From the NCBI GenBank assembly GCA_029866205.1, contig JARWZT010000014.1, positions 1 through 64,000 of the forward strand: a DNA stretch of 64,000 bases. Reading direction: 5' to 3'. The position numbers and the translations under genes were made by a program. The notes beneath the pieces are model-generated. The model was not told where the DNA came from. It made no database searches and saw only the letters and a list, made by a program, of their open reading frames with translations. Shown here one piece after another: positions 9,119 through 18,415 of the stretch; position 1 is the stretch's first letter, and each line of letters starts with the position of its first letter. This stretch comes from Rhodoferax sp. (GTDB lineage: Bacteria > Pseudomonadota > Gammaproteobacteria > Burkholderiales > Burkholderiaceae_C).

Positions 9119-10135
9119 ATGTCAGTTCGTCGCGCTATTTTGGTTTTCGGTTCTGGTCGTTCCGGAACCTCTTTGTTGATGCAGGTTCTCGCATCCCTTG
9201 GCATGCGCCTGTCTATGAATTTGATAGGTCCACATTATGAGAATCAAGATGGGTTTTTTGAGGACGCTCAAATAATTGAGCTTCATAAGAGTCTATTATT
9301 AGATATTGGTAGTATGCCATTGCTACCGTTACCCGATGGATGGATTGAATCTCCTTTGTTGTCAACTTACCGAAGCAAAATCGCAGCGCTCGTTGAGGAA
9401 AATGTGTCTTTATCTGTGGATGCGGTCTGGGGTCTCAAAGATCCGCGCTTGTCTAGCTTATTGCCGCTCTGGATCCCGATATTCAAGTCGTTATGGGTTG
9501 TTCCAAGTTTTGTTTTGGCGGTTAGACGTCCTGAGGATGTGGTTATATCATTGACTCGACAGGCCAAAATTTCGCCAGAGCTGGCTGAGTTGGTTTGGTT
9601 GAATAGGACCTGTGATGCGCTGCATAATTCGAGCGCTAACTGCTTCGTTGTGCATTATGAGGATTGGTTTTCTGATCCGATGCCTGTTGCCAAAGACTTG
9701 ATGACTTATCTGAGTTTAGACCCAGAGTCGAAGCTTGATTTGTCAGGTGCACTGGATGGTGTTATTAAAAGTCGTCTTAATCGTGCGTCGCTTGATGACT
9801 ATCGTGTGGCTAACCCCTTGGTTTCAAAGCTCTATGCTGCCTTAATCAAGTGTCGCGGATCAAATTTTGATCGTGCAGAACTGATGGTTACTGTCAAGCA
9901 ATGTCGCCAGGCAATGCATTGCTACAAGGGGTGGTACGACCTGGCCAATGATTCCAATAAAAAGCTTGCGGAGTCGAAGGGAAAATTAGAGAAAGCCAAT
10001 GCGGACATTGCTAAGTTGAAATCGCTGGAGACGCGCATCCGCGAGTTGGAGCGGGAAAAACTGCAGAGTGAGCAACTGTCGCAGCAAGTGCTCAAACTGC
10101 AGTGGCAATTGGACCATTTTTCCTCTCTTGGCTAA
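9119..10135 (+). CDS. Sulfotransferase family protein with C-terminal coiled coil
   Basis: A 338-residue protein starting at ATG 9119; a longer frame back to 8984 overlaps the epimerase and is unlikely. The 5'-phosphosulfate loop FGSGRSGTSLL is at residues 10-20, and a 3'-phosphate-binding-like block LKDPRLSSLLPLW is near 105-117, the usual layout of PAPS-dependent sulfotransferases. Residues about 280-330 form a Lys/Glu/Leu-rich coiled coil that could mediate oligomerisation or docking. It would transfer sulfate from PAPS to a sugar hydroxyl; the acceptor is unknown. PAPS-making genes lie 7 kb downstream, which supports the assignment. Confidence 0.8.
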   Translation: MSVRRAILVFGSGRSGTSLLMQVLASLGMRLSMNLIGPHYENQDGFFEDAQIIELHKSLLLDIGSMPLLPLPDGWIESPLLSTYRSKIAALVEENVSLSVDAVWGLKDPRLSSLLPLWIPIFKSLWVVPSFVLAVRRPEDVVISLTRQAKISPELAELVWLNRTCDALHNSSANCFVVHYEDWFSDPMPVAKDLMTYLSLDPESKLDLSGALDGVIKSRLNRASLDDYRVANPLVSKLYAALIKCRGSNFDRAELMVTVKQCRQAMHCYKGWYDLANDSNKKLAESKGKLEKANADIAKLKSLETRIRELEREKLQSEQLSQQVLKLQWQLDHFSSLG

Positions 10136-10200
10136 CATGATTTTTCTTCACATGTTTAACTTGTGTGTGGCGGTGCTAACAATCGCAGAGCGGCATTTAG

Positions 10201-11343
10201 ATGTTTGATTCTGGTGCTGACAACGCTCTTTCTGGCGCGAACTTGGCTATGCGCAAGGGAGATTTCGCGGCTGCCCTAAAGGCCTACGAGTTGTTGCTGT
10301 CTCGGGGGCACTCCCAGTCCGCACACATTGCGTTGAATATTGAAATATGCCGTAGTCGGCTTAAGCGCTTGAAGGGTGATGCTCCTGCGTCTGTGAGCCC
10401 AGTTGCAGGTGTTGTGGTGCTTGACGCCATTCCGGCTTCATCGCCAAGTTCAAGCTTCGTATCGAAGAGTCCAGTAGCCGTTGTCAAAGCAATTCCTCGT
10501 GCTACACCAGCGGCTGACGCGTTGACCGTTTCTCTAACCACCATCGACTCCCGTCTCCCCCACCTTCACCGCGTCATTGAAAGTCTTCACCAGCAAGACG
10601 TGCCCCCCAGGGAGATTCGGCTGTACATATCCCGCGAGCCTTACTTGCTGGACAAAGGAATTTCCCCGGACGACCCGCATCTCAAAGAGCTGCAGAAGTT
10701 TCCGCTACTTAGAGTCAAGTGGGTTGACAACACGGGCCCTTACCGCAAGATCTTGCCGTTTTTGCAAGAGCACTTCAGTCACCATGTGGCTGCTGATCAG
10801 TTGTTTGTTACGGTGGACGACGATACGCTTTATCCGCCCGAGTTCTTGCGCGTGCTGCTAGAAACCTACCAGACGCACGATTGCGTAGTGGCTTTTCGGG
10901 GGCGTGCTATGGCACTAGAGGACGCTGAGATTGCCACTTACCCCACCTGGGGCATTGGCCTGGACTACCCCAGCATGAGTAACCTGCCCACCGGCAAAGA
11001 CGGTGTTTTGTACTCGACCCGTTTTTTCACCCGCGATTTTGTCCGCCTCGATGACGCCATTGCGTTGGCGCCAACGGCAGATGACTTGTGGATCAAGTGG
11101 CAATGTGGGCTCAATGGAGTTCCGGCGATCGTACTTAACCCGATCGCCTGCACCTCAGATTACAAAGGGTTCCCGGTAGTGGACTATTCCAAAGAATACC
11201 GGGGCAACAGCCTGTATTCCAGCTACAACGCCACCAGTGCCCAGGGAAAAAATGACGATTCGGTGCGTAAGCTTGAGGCCTATGTGAAAGACCTGCTGGG
11301 CCAAAGCTTGGCTGAGGTGATTCAGATGGCGCAGCCCGCATGA
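10201..11343 (+). CDS. Putative GT-A fold glycosyltransferase
   Basis: A 380-residue protein. Residues 1-60 resemble a small TPR-like hairpin (ALKAYELLLSRG), followed by a Pro/Ala/Ser/Val-rich linker to about residue 100. The catalytic-like domain starts LTVSLTTIDSRLPHL and contains VTVDDDTLYPPEF, a DxD motif for a metal-bound nucleotide sugar. A conserved-looking APTADDLWIKWQ follows near residue 290, resembling the acidic base region of GT-A enzymes. The gene follows a 65-base spacer and ends in an ATGA overlap with the next gene. GC content returns to the chromosomal level here. Substrate unknown. Confidence 0.75.
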   Translation: MFDSGADNALSGANLAMRKGDFAAALKAYELLLSRGHSQSAHIALNIEICRSRLKRLKGDAPASVSPVAGVVVLDAIPASSPSSSFVSKSPVAVVKAIPRATPAADALTVSLTTIDSRLPHLHRVIESLHQQDVPPREIRLYISREPYLLDKGISPDDPHLKELQKFPLLRVKWVDNTGPYRKILPFLQEHFSHHVAADQLFVTVDDDTLYPPEFLRVLLETYQTHDCVVAFRGRAMALEDAEIATYPTWGIGLDYPSMSNLPTGKDGVLYSTRFFTRDFVRLDDAIALAPTADDLWIKWQCGLNGVPAIVLNPIACTSDYKGFPVVDYSKEYRGNSLYSSYNATSAQGKNDDSVRKLEAYVKDLLGQSLAEVIQMAQPA

Positions 11344-13601
11344 CACAAAACCTCCGGGTCTTGAAAGACGCGACACCCCTTCACGCGGTGGTGGTGATGG
11401 AGGGCACCTTGGCGGATGGTGAGTTTGTGGCGCTACTGGCCCAGATTGCCGTTTTGAAGCGCCGGTTCGGCTTGGCGGTGTCGGGTGTGGCGCCCGGAGT
11501 GCAAGCCTTGGGGGCGCAGGGTTTGCAGTCGCTGCGCAACTGTTCGGTGTTTGATAACTTGTACTTTTCGGGCGACTCTGCTTGGCTGGTGGCCGACGGT
11601 TTGACCGCAGCCCGCCGCACCGGGCACGGCAAACATCTTTTCTTGAGCGCCCGGTCGCTGCTGAATGACCCGGTGCCCAGCCTGCGGGTATTGGTGGAGT
11701 TGTTGGGCGCCCCGTACGATGCATTGTGGGTGCCTGGCTTGTCGGCCCTGTATTGCGATCAGTCAGGTCTGGATACGCTGACGCGACCGCGCGCTGCTGA
11801 GGCTTGGGCCGGGTGGGCCGCCCGTGCATGGGCTGAGCTGGGTATTCGCGCCAAGTCTCCACACGAATTGGGCTCTCAATGGGTGTTTAAGCCCATCGTG
11901 GAGCGTGCGTTGGCCGAGCCAGCGGTTCAATCGCTGGAGCTGTATGTAAGCCGTACGGGTCTGGGTCGATTGGGTGGTTTGGCGCGAATGCGCGAACAAG
12001 CCATCGTCTTCGGCAAGCGCGCCTTAAACGAGTTTGGTTTGGTGGTAGCGATTGATAACGGGGCGGAAGAATTTGCCTTGTCCCCAGAGCCTGAGTCTGG
12101 CTTGGCAATGCTGTGCGGCTGGACTCTGTTGCCGGGATTGCCCGAAGGCGGGCAAGGCTATTGGGTGGATGTAGTGCCAGCGCCCGTCTGGACCGACCCT
12201 TCAGAGGACGCTGGCATCGCAAGCGCGGAAGAGCCAACCCCAATAATGCCCGCCATCCTGAGCTTGCCCCGCCAAATGCTGCAAATGCGTTTGACTCGGG
12301 TGCCGCAGGCCCCCAAGGTGGACTCCTTGCGCCTGGTTTTTGTGATGTCCAATTTTGAAAAAGGGCCTCTGATACCCGCGGCGCTGTACGGCGTGGCCAT
12401 GCAAACCCATGCCAACGTGACCCTGCGCTTTACCGACGATGCCAGCGCAGACGATTCCTTAGCCTACGCACGGCAGTTTGAGCGCCTGCTACCCCAGGGC
12501 CAAGATTTTTTTAAGATCCAGATAAATGCGGTCAACCGGGGCACCTATTGGATCCGCAACGAGGCTATTTACCGAGCCCATGATCCTGAGACAGTGTTCT
12601 TGATCAACGACTCCGACGACGTTAGCTCCTTGCAACGCGGCACGCTGCAGGCCCGCATGTTGCAGGAGAACCCAAGTCTAAGCGGCTGCTTCATGGACAT
12701 AGTGCGGATCGACACCGAGCACACGCCACTGCGTTTGGAGTCAGAAGTGGAGCGCTACGGCACCGCTTCTCTGGCTTTTCGAAAGTCACTGGTCGACAAA
12801 ATTGGCTATTTTGAAAATATCAAGCGCAACGCAGATACTGAATTCATAGAGCGGGTGCGCCTCCTTATGGGCAACGACGCGCTGCAGCGCTACCGCTATC
12901 CGTGCCTCTATCAAGTGTTCGACGGTCGCAACCTGACGGCCGACATCTATACGCAGGTGCCGGGCGCCAGTGAAATTCAGGCTGACCACGGCGCGCGTGC
13001 ATTGCACACCTTGTTGTTCAGGCAGCGTCATCGTTACTTGAAAGCTGAGTCCGCTGCCAGTCAATACCGTTTTCCAGAATCCACCACCCCGCCCGAGTAC
13101 AAGGCCCTGGGTGCGCACTTCTTGCTGCCTGACTACGGGGCACCAGACGCTATCGCAGTCGTGATGCACGCCAGCGACGGCATCTGCCGCAAAATTGCCG
13201 CGCGTGGCGCGCTCGTGGTGCAGCTCACCACCAAAGCAAGCCCATGGGAATCGGGCGTGGTTCGCCTGTACGATGCCCGCGGTGTGGCATTTAGTGCGAA
13301 CCTCGGCGCTAAATGCATCATTGAGCATTTGCTGCATCGCGTGCGCTTTACGGGCTATCTGCTTTTGGTGCACGATGCAACATCGCTAGATGCCACGGTC
13401 CGCCCCGGCGCATTGTTACCCCAGCTGGAGCAGGCCACACTTCAAAGCAAGTCGTTGGCGGACGGCGAACCAATAGAGGTCTCGCCTGACGCGACTGCCG
13501 AGACAGCGTTCGAATGGGGTTCAGGTTTGCAAGAAATGGAAAAATGGATGAATACTAAAATGAGCGCAACGGTGCTCTTGCACACCAATACACTGCGCTG
13601 A
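11340..13601 (+). CDS. Large putative glycosyltransferase, GT-A-like second domain
   Basis: A 753-residue protein. The first 320 residues are not recognised and have no clear catalytic motif. From about residue 325 there is a GT-A-like domain: LRLVFVMSNFEKGPLIPAAL, a central region with LINDSDDVS (about 421-429) in the place of a DxD motif, and RKSLVDKIGYFE with a DTEFIERV acidic site. The C-terminal 150 residues are of unknown fold. The gene is coupled by ATGA to the preceding glycosyltransferase and ends 16 bases before a sulfotransferase gene. The acceptor and donor are unknown. The assignment rests on motif order only. Confidence 0.65.
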   Translation: MTQNLRVLKDATPLHAVVVMEGTLADGEFVALLAQIAVLKRRFGLAVSGVAPGVQALGAQGLQSLRNCSVFDNLYFSGDSAWLVADGLTAARRTGHGKHLFLSARSLLNDPVPSLRVLVELLGAPYDALWVPGLSALYCDQSGLDTLTRPRAAEAWAGWAARAWAELGIRAKSPHELGSQWVFKPIVERALAEPAVQSLELYVSRTGLGRLGGLARMREQAIVFGKRALNEFGLVVAIDNGAEEFALSPEPESGLAMLCGWTLLPGLPEGGQGYWVDVVPAPVWTDPSEDAGIASAEEPTPIMPAILSLPRQMLQMRLTRVPQAPKVDSLRLVFVMSNFEKGPLIPAALYGVAMQTHANVTLRFTDDASADDSLAYARQFERLLPQGQDFFKIQINAVNRGTYWIRNEAIYRAHDPETVFLINDSDDVSSLQRGTLQARMLQENPSLSGCFMDIVRIDTEHTPLRLESEVERYGTASLAFRKSLVDKIGYFENIKRNADTEFIERVRLLMGNDALQRYRYPCLYQVFDGRNLTADIYTQVPGASEIQADHGARALHTLLFRQRHRYLKAESAASQYRFPESTTPPEYKALGAHFLLPDYGAPDAIAVVMHASDGICRKIAARGALVVQLTTKASPWESGVVRLYDARGVAFSANLGAKCIIEHLLHRVRFTGYLLLVHDATSLDATVRPGALLPQLEQATLQSKSLADGEPIEVSPDATAETAFEWGSGLQEMEKWMNTKMSATVLLHTNTLR

Positions 13602-13617
13602 AATCTAGGGGGAGGCA

Positions 13618-14355
13618 ATGAATTTAAATCAAAAAGTAAATCAGCATTTCATTATAAATATTAATGGTGTTGATTATGTGTATGTCTACATTCGAAAGAA
13701 TGCTTGCTCTGCTTGGAAAAAAGTTTTTGTAGCAGAGTCTGTGCATCATGGAGAAGAAGAAAAAAATCTTCGACCGATTGAATTCATGAACAAGTTTCAC
13801 CGTGCGGCAACCATGGAAAAAGTGGTCGCGGTGAAAAATAGAATAGTGATTCTGAGGGATCCATTGGTCCGGGTGTATTCAGCATTTATCAATCAGATAG
13901 TTATGCGGATGGATAGACAGTATGCGCTTCATAAAGCCGTACAAACTGCCTGCGGCAAGCCGATTGGTAAAATAACTTTCAATGAGTTTGTGGATGAGTA
14001 TCTGCTGAAAACGGAGGTGGGCCAAATTGATGGTCATTTTCGGCCGCAAAATATGTCATTGCTACCGATTGAATATAACAATACTTGGGATCTGTCAAAA
14101 TTACATCAAGAAGTCGAAGTTTTAATCGGTAAGGATTTTGCCGATCGGTATTTTTTGGCCAAGGTCAATAGCACGGAGAAGATGAAAAAAATCCCGATGG
14201 AAGCTGGCGGATTAACGGTACGCCAAATTTTTAATACTTGGAATAACCGAGAAGTTTTCCCGGATTTTGATTCGCTGATGACCATTGAGTGTCGCGAAAA
14301 GCTCTCAAAAATGTACGCAGACGATATTCAGCTATTGAAAAGTCACAATATTTAA
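13618..14355 (+). CDS. Carbohydrate sulfotransferase-like protein (Sulfotransfer_2 type)
   Basis: A 245-residue protein with the family layout: a 5'-PSB-like strand-loop YIRKNACSAWKK near residues 24-35 and a 3'-PB motif VILRDPLVRVYSAF near 77-90. This is the pattern of the HNK-1/chondroitin-type sulfotransferases that use PAPS. The start has a very strong GGGGGAGG ribosome site. The gene is AT-rich relative to the upstream glycosyltransferase, so a composition break falls at about 13.6 kb. No signal peptide or transmembrane helix is seen, which suggests a cytoplasmic enzyme acting before export. The acceptor is unknown. Confidence 0.8.
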   Translation: MNLNQKVNQHFIININGVDYVYVYIRKNACSAWKKVFVAESVHHGEEEKNLRPIEFMNKFHRAATMEKVVAVKNRIVILRDPLVRVYSAFINQIVMRMDRQYALHKAVQTACGKPIGKITFNEFVDEYLLKTEVGQIDGHFRPQNMSLLPIEYNNTWDLSKLHQEVEVLIGKDFADRYFLAKVNSTEKMKKIPMEAGGLTVRQIFNTWNNREVFPDFDSLMTIECREKLSKMYADDIQLLKSHNI

Positions 14356-14374
14356 TTCATCTAAAGACCAGTTT

Positions 14375-15457
14375 ATGAAAATCGTTATTCACATGGGTAT
14401 GCCGAAAACAGGAAGTACGGCGATTCAGCGGGCTCTCGCAAACTCGAGAGAAGAGTTGATTTCTGCAGGCGTACTTTATCCAAAGAATATCGAGCCTTTT
14501 GGAACGCAAGTCAAACATCTATTGTGTAAAACCCTTTTGTGCCAGGGTGATACCGATCAATGGCGAGGGTTTCCTGATGCTGAAGCAAAAATAGAAAAAA
14601 ATTACGGTAAAGACGTTAATTTTTTTGAGATTTGGCTGGCTGACTTAAAAAGTCAAATTCGTTCTGCTAATCCGCACACTCTGTTGATTTCTGAAGAAAG
14701 TTTTTTTGCCGCGTTTTCAAAAAGAAATACGGCAATTCATGTCAATTTACAAAAGCTTCTCTCAGAGTTGGGCGTCACTGCAGATGACTTGGAGCTTGTT
14801 GGGTATTTGCGCAGTCCACCAGATTATTATTTGTCTAGCTGCCAGCAGGGATTAAAAGGCAAGTCGACATTGAAGGATATCAGCCGGGCGAACTATTTTC
14901 CTGCGTTAAAGCGGATCAGGAAAAAATACAATTCCCAGCACACCATATTTCCGTTCGACCGCAAGCTCTTCCCTGGCGGTGATATCGTAAAGCATTTTTC
15001 GAAGCATGTGGCTGGAATAGAAATTGAATCGCAGGGTATGCCAAACGAAACAATTTCGGGACCGGCAATGAGTATTTTGCAAGATTACAGAGCAATTTTC
15101 CACCCGGAAAATGGGTCGCGAGGGAATCCTCGTCAAGTGAAGGGATTGATTGAGTCGCTTCGGGAGGCAGGTTTGCGCCTTGGTTTGGACCGACCCTCAC
15201 TCAAGGCGGAGGTCAAGGCCTTTGTGTGGGAGTCTCTTGGTGAAAATCTGGCTTGGTTAAAGAAAAATTATGCAATAGAGTTTGATCAGTCAAACTCTAT
15301 TGGGGATATAAATACTGAGTTGAACATTCAGGCATTCAAGCCGACGAAAGTCTCAGATATTCTCGATATTGATGAAGACAAAAAATACCGGCTTCTTCTA
15401 GAAGTATTATTTATGCAAGCTTCAGTCGGTAAAAAGAAATCTAAGGCCGAAGCTTGA
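14375..15457 (+). CDS. Sulfotransferase-like P-loop protein
   Basis: A 360-residue protein with GMPKTGST at residues 8-15, the characteristic 5'-phosphosulfate-binding loop, directly after a first beta strand. A likely 3'-phosphate region is the GYLRSPPDYYLSSC segment near 148-161. The C-terminal third is helical and ends in Lys-rich residues. It is the third PAPS-enzyme-like gene in this cluster, and its family differs from the other two, suggesting several acceptor positions. AT-rich codon use. It follows the previous sulfotransferase by 19 bases and is convergent with the next gene. Confidence 0.75.
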   Translation: MKIVIHMGMPKTGSTAIQRALANSREELISAGVLYPKNIEPFGTQVKHLLCKTLLCQGDTDQWRGFPDAEAKIEKNYGKDVNFFEIWLADLKSQIRSANPHTLLISEESFFAAFSKRNTAIHVNLQKLLSELGVTADDLELVGYLRSPPDYYLSSCQQGLKGKSTLKDISRANYFPALKRIRKKYNSQHTIFPFDRKLFPGGDIVKHFSKHVAGIEIESQGMPNETISGPAMSILQDYRAIFHPENGSRGNPRQVKGLIESLREAGLRLGLDRPSLKAEVKAFVWESLGENLAWLKKNYAIEFDQSNSIGDINTELNIQAFKPTKVSDILDIDEDKKYRLLLEVLFMQASVGKKKSKAEA

Positions 15458-15521
15458 TGGTAGCAATTGCAATCTATCGCGAGCCAAGTCATTGATGCTT
15501 TATACCGACGCACTGAAAGGG

Positions 15522-16454
15522 CTATCTGAGACGCGCCCCTTCAAGCTTGTCCTTTAATTTTTCAATAATTTTAGCCGCACGTGGCGGTGTCAACTTTGCG
15601 TATTTCATAGCTTTTTCTACTTCTTGTAGTTCAGAAATACCTTCTTCCTTTCGCCCGCTTTGTATCATCAATCCAACCACCGCGAGTGACGTATAGATTT
15701 GAAATTTCGAAATCGGGATTCGGCCTGCTGCTTGTTTAAGCAGTTTAATTTTGTCGTCTACGGTTAGTTTCTTTATCGGATCTTTTTCGAAAAATTCGGT
15801 TGGTATTTTTCGGATACATTTGAATACGCCCGAAGAGCCAATGGCTCCGATGAATTCAAAATAGGGTGATAAAAACTCTTGTCGTACCTTGCTGTCGATT
15901 GCGTTTTCAAAAAAATAATCTTGTTGAACAATAATCGTTCTATTTGCTACGTAGTGTGGCCCAAGCGCATTGAAGCAGGCCAAGTCGCGTTCATAATTTT
16001 TTAACAAGTCATAGAATGCGATTTCAACATCCTCGTTGGTCCGCACCTGCTCAACGATATCGCCGATCCGGAAATCAATGGTGTCGCTATGTTCCTCCAG
16101 AAGCTTTTCGAGGAGCGATTGGTAGTTATCACCATCCTTGAAATCGACGGGCCCTATCTTGTCTAAGACACCTGGATTTTGTAGGTATTTATCAAAACCC
16201 TTGCTGTTCCACAGTGCGATGTCGTAGGCATGGACTATTTTTTTGGTTTTTATGCCATTTTCCTTTAGGCCTCGACAAAACGCCTCGGTTGACGCGCCTA
16301 GGAAAAGACCGGCATCTACGATGATTCCTGTGCCTTGAAAGTGATCGCGAGCCAAATGAAAGAGTAATGCTTTTTCACCGCTGGTCATCATTGAAGGAAA
16401 TGAGAGCACGGATTCTGGTACATCTGCGGTGGAGATAAGTGTATTTATGTTCAC
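15522..16454 (-). CDS. Putative class I SAM-dependent methyltransferase-like protein
   Basis: A 310-residue protein in which residues about 40-75 read like motif I of a Rossmann methyltransferase: IIVDAGLFLGASTEAF, then HAYDIA at the end of the second strand, and EIAFYDLLKNY near 140-150. The C-terminal 80 residues are helical (SGRKEEGISELQEVEKA), resembling a small repeat. It resembles macrocin-O-methyltransferase or glycan-associated methyltransferases in outline, but the match is weak. It is transcribed toward the sulfotransferase genes and is similarly AT-rich. A role in decorating the same glycan is possible but unproven. Confidence 0.55.
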   Translation of the reverse strand: MNINTLISTADVPESVLSFPSMMTSGEKALLFHLARDHFQGTGIIVDAGLFLGASTEAFCRGLKENGIKTKKIVHAYDIALWNSKGFDKYLQNPGVLDKIGPVDFKDGDNYQSLLEKLLEEHSDTIDFRIGDIVEQVRTNEDVEIAFYDLLKNYERDLACFNALGPHYVANRTIIVQQDYFFENAIDSKVRQEFLSPYFEFIGAIGSSGVFKCIRKIPTEFFEKDPIKKLTVDDKIKLLKQAAGRIPISKFQIYTSLAVVGLMIQSGRKEEGISELQEVEKAMKYAKLTPPRAAKIIEKLKDKLEGARLR

Positions 16455-16528
16455 TTCGGTTTAACTCTTTTCACAATTTTTTATTGTTAAATATAAGGAT
16501 TAGGCAGTTTACAACTGGAAATTGATCT

Positions 16529-18415
16529 CTAGACCAGTCGCTCAGCCAGTAAAGCGACATTTTTCTCGATCGAAGTCTCATGTGTTTGGAGATGAATGTC
16601 CGGGCTCTCGGGCGCCTCAAACGCCGAATCAATCCCCGTAAAGTTCTTGATCTCCCCCCGCCGCGCTTTTTTGTACAAACCCTTGGGGTCGCGCTGCTCA
16701 CACAGTTCCACGGGCGTATCCACAAAGACTTCAAAAAATTCGTCCGGGGCAAACAGACTGCGCGCAATCGCCCGGTCTGCCCGGTAGGGTGAGATAAAGG
16801 TGGTGATCACAATCAGACCTGCGTCGACCATCAACTTGGCCACTTCGGCCACTCGGCGGATGTTTTCGATGCGGTCTTCTTGGGTAAAGCCGAGGTCTTT
16901 GTTCAGGCCATGGCGCACGTTGTCGCCGTCGAGCACGTAGGTGCGCCGGCCTTGGGCGTAGAGCTGCTTTTCAAGTGCGTTGGCGATCGTGCTTTTGCCG
17001 GAGCCCGACAGGCCGGTAAACCACAGCACGCAGGGTTTTTGCTGGTTCAGCGCCGCGCGGGCAGCCTTGTTGACTTCAAAAAACTGAGGCATGACGTTTT
17101 GTGCGCGTCGCAGGGCGTGGTCAATGACGCCGGCCCCCACCGTTTGGTGGCTGATACGGTCAATCAATACAAAGCCACCTGTTGCGCTGTTGTCGGCATA
17201 GGCGTCAAACACCAGCGGCTTGTCGGTGGCCAGATTGCACTCGGCTACGACGTTCAAATCCAGCCTTTCAGCAGCCATATGCTCCAGCGTGTTGACGTTG
17301 ACCAAATGTTTGATTCGCGTCACGCTGGCGTTCACGATTTGGGTGCCGCATTTGAGCCAGTAGCTGCGCCCTGGCGACAAAGACTCGACAGCCATCCAGA
17401 CGATGTGGGCTTGCAACTGGTCGGCCACGGTGGCCGGTGCTTGGGGGGCGCTGAGCATATCGCCGCGCGACACATCCACTTCCTCGGCCAGCGTGAGTGT
17501 GACCGCCTGTCCTGCCACCGCTTGCAGCAAATCACCCGTTTGGGTAACGATGCGCGCCACTTGCACTTCGCGCCCCGAGGGTTGCACACGCACGGTGTCG
17601 CCCGCCCGCACCTGACCCGAGGCGATGGTGCCGCAAATACCCCGAAAGTCCTGGTTTGGCCGGTTGATCCATTGCGCTGGCATACGAAATGGCAGCTGGG
17701 CCAAACGGTCCTGCAGCAATGGCACTGTTTCCAGGTAGCCCATGAGGGTGCTGCCATGAAACCACGGCATGCGGTGGCTGGGCGTGGTGATGTTGTCGCC
17801 TTTGAGGGCCGACATCGGGATCGAAGTGACCATCAGGCCGGGCAACTGGCCCGCAAACGCCAAGTAGCTTTGTTTAATCTCTTCAAAGCGTGCGTGGCTG
17901 TAGTCCACCATGTCCATTTTGTTGATGGCCAGCACGACCTGGCGTATGCCCATCAGGTGCACCAGGTAGCTGTGACGCCGGGTTTGGGTCAGCACGCCTT
18001 TGCGCGCGTCCACCAGCACCACGGCCACGTCGGCGGTGGATGCGCCGGTCACCATATTGCGGGTGTATTGTTCGTGGCCCGGTGTGTCGGCCACAATAAA
18101 CTTGCGCTGGTCGGTTGAGAAAAACCGGTAAGCCACGTCGATGGTGATACCTTGCTCGCGCTCGGCAGCCAAACCGTCCACCAGCAGGGCAAAGTCAATT
18201 TCCTGGCCTTGGGTGCCGATGCGTTTGCTGTCGGCTTCCAGGGCTTGCAACTGGTCTTCAAAAATCATTTTGCTGTCATACAGCAGGCGCCCAATGAGCG
18301 TGCTTTTGCCGTCGTCCACGCTGCCGCAGGTGATAAAGCGCAGCAAGCCCTTGTGCTGGTGCTGGTCTAAATAGGCCTCAATGTCTTGGGCAATCAGGTC
18401 GCTGGTGTGTGCCAT
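16529..18415 (-). CDS. cysNC: Sulfate adenylyltransferase subunit 1 / adenylylsulfate kinase fusion (CysNC)
   Basis: A 628-residue cytoplasmic enzyme. The N-terminal GTPase half (CysN) has GSVDDGKST at 31-39, [12 protein letters not shown] near 109-120, NKMD for guanine recognition, and EF-Tu-like beta-barrel domains. It drives ATP sulfurylase with CysD to make APS. The C-terminal half from about residue 460 is APS kinase (CysC), with Walker A GLSGSGKS at 468-475 and the [10 protein letters not shown] segment, which phosphorylates APS to PAPS. The ATG directly follows the TAA of cysD, so translation is coupled. Although cysNC is widespread, its position beside three sulfotransferase genes suggests it also supplies PAPS for glycan sulfation. 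Confidence 0.97.
   Translation of the reverse strand: MAHTSDLIAQDIEAYLDQHQHKGLLRFITCGSVDDGKSTLIGRLLYDSKMIFEDQLQALEADSKRIGTQGQEIDFALLVDGLAAEREQGITIDVAYRFFSTDQRKFIVADTPGHEQYTRNMVTGASTADVAVVLVDARKGVLTQTRRHSYLVHLMGIRQVVLAINKMDMVDYSHARFEEIKQSYLAFAGQLPGLMVTSIPMSALKGDNITTPSHRMPWFHGSTLMGYLETVPLLQDRLAQLPFRMPAQWINRPNQDFRGICGTIASGQVRAGDTVRVQPSGREVQVARIVTQTGDLLQAVAGQAVTLTLAEEVDVSRGDMLSAPQAPATVADQLQAHIVWMAVESLSPGRSYWLKCGTQIVNASVTRIKHLVNVNTLEHMAAERLDLNVVAECNLATDKPLVFDAYADNSATGGFVLIDRISHQTVGAGVIDHALRRAQNVMPQFFEVNKAARAALNQQKPCVLWFTGLSGSGKSTIANALEKQLYAQGRRTYVLDGDNVRHGLNKDLGFTQEDRIENIRRVAEVAKLMVDAGLIVITTFISPYRADRAIARSLFAPDEFFEVFVDTPVELCEQRDPKGLYKKARRGEIKNFTGIDSAFEAPESPDIHLQTHETSIEKNVALLAERLV

Noticed and set aside
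16880..18118. Plus-strand open frame of 412 codons opposite cysNC
   Set aside because: Antisense to a strongly conserved gene, composition not protein-like.
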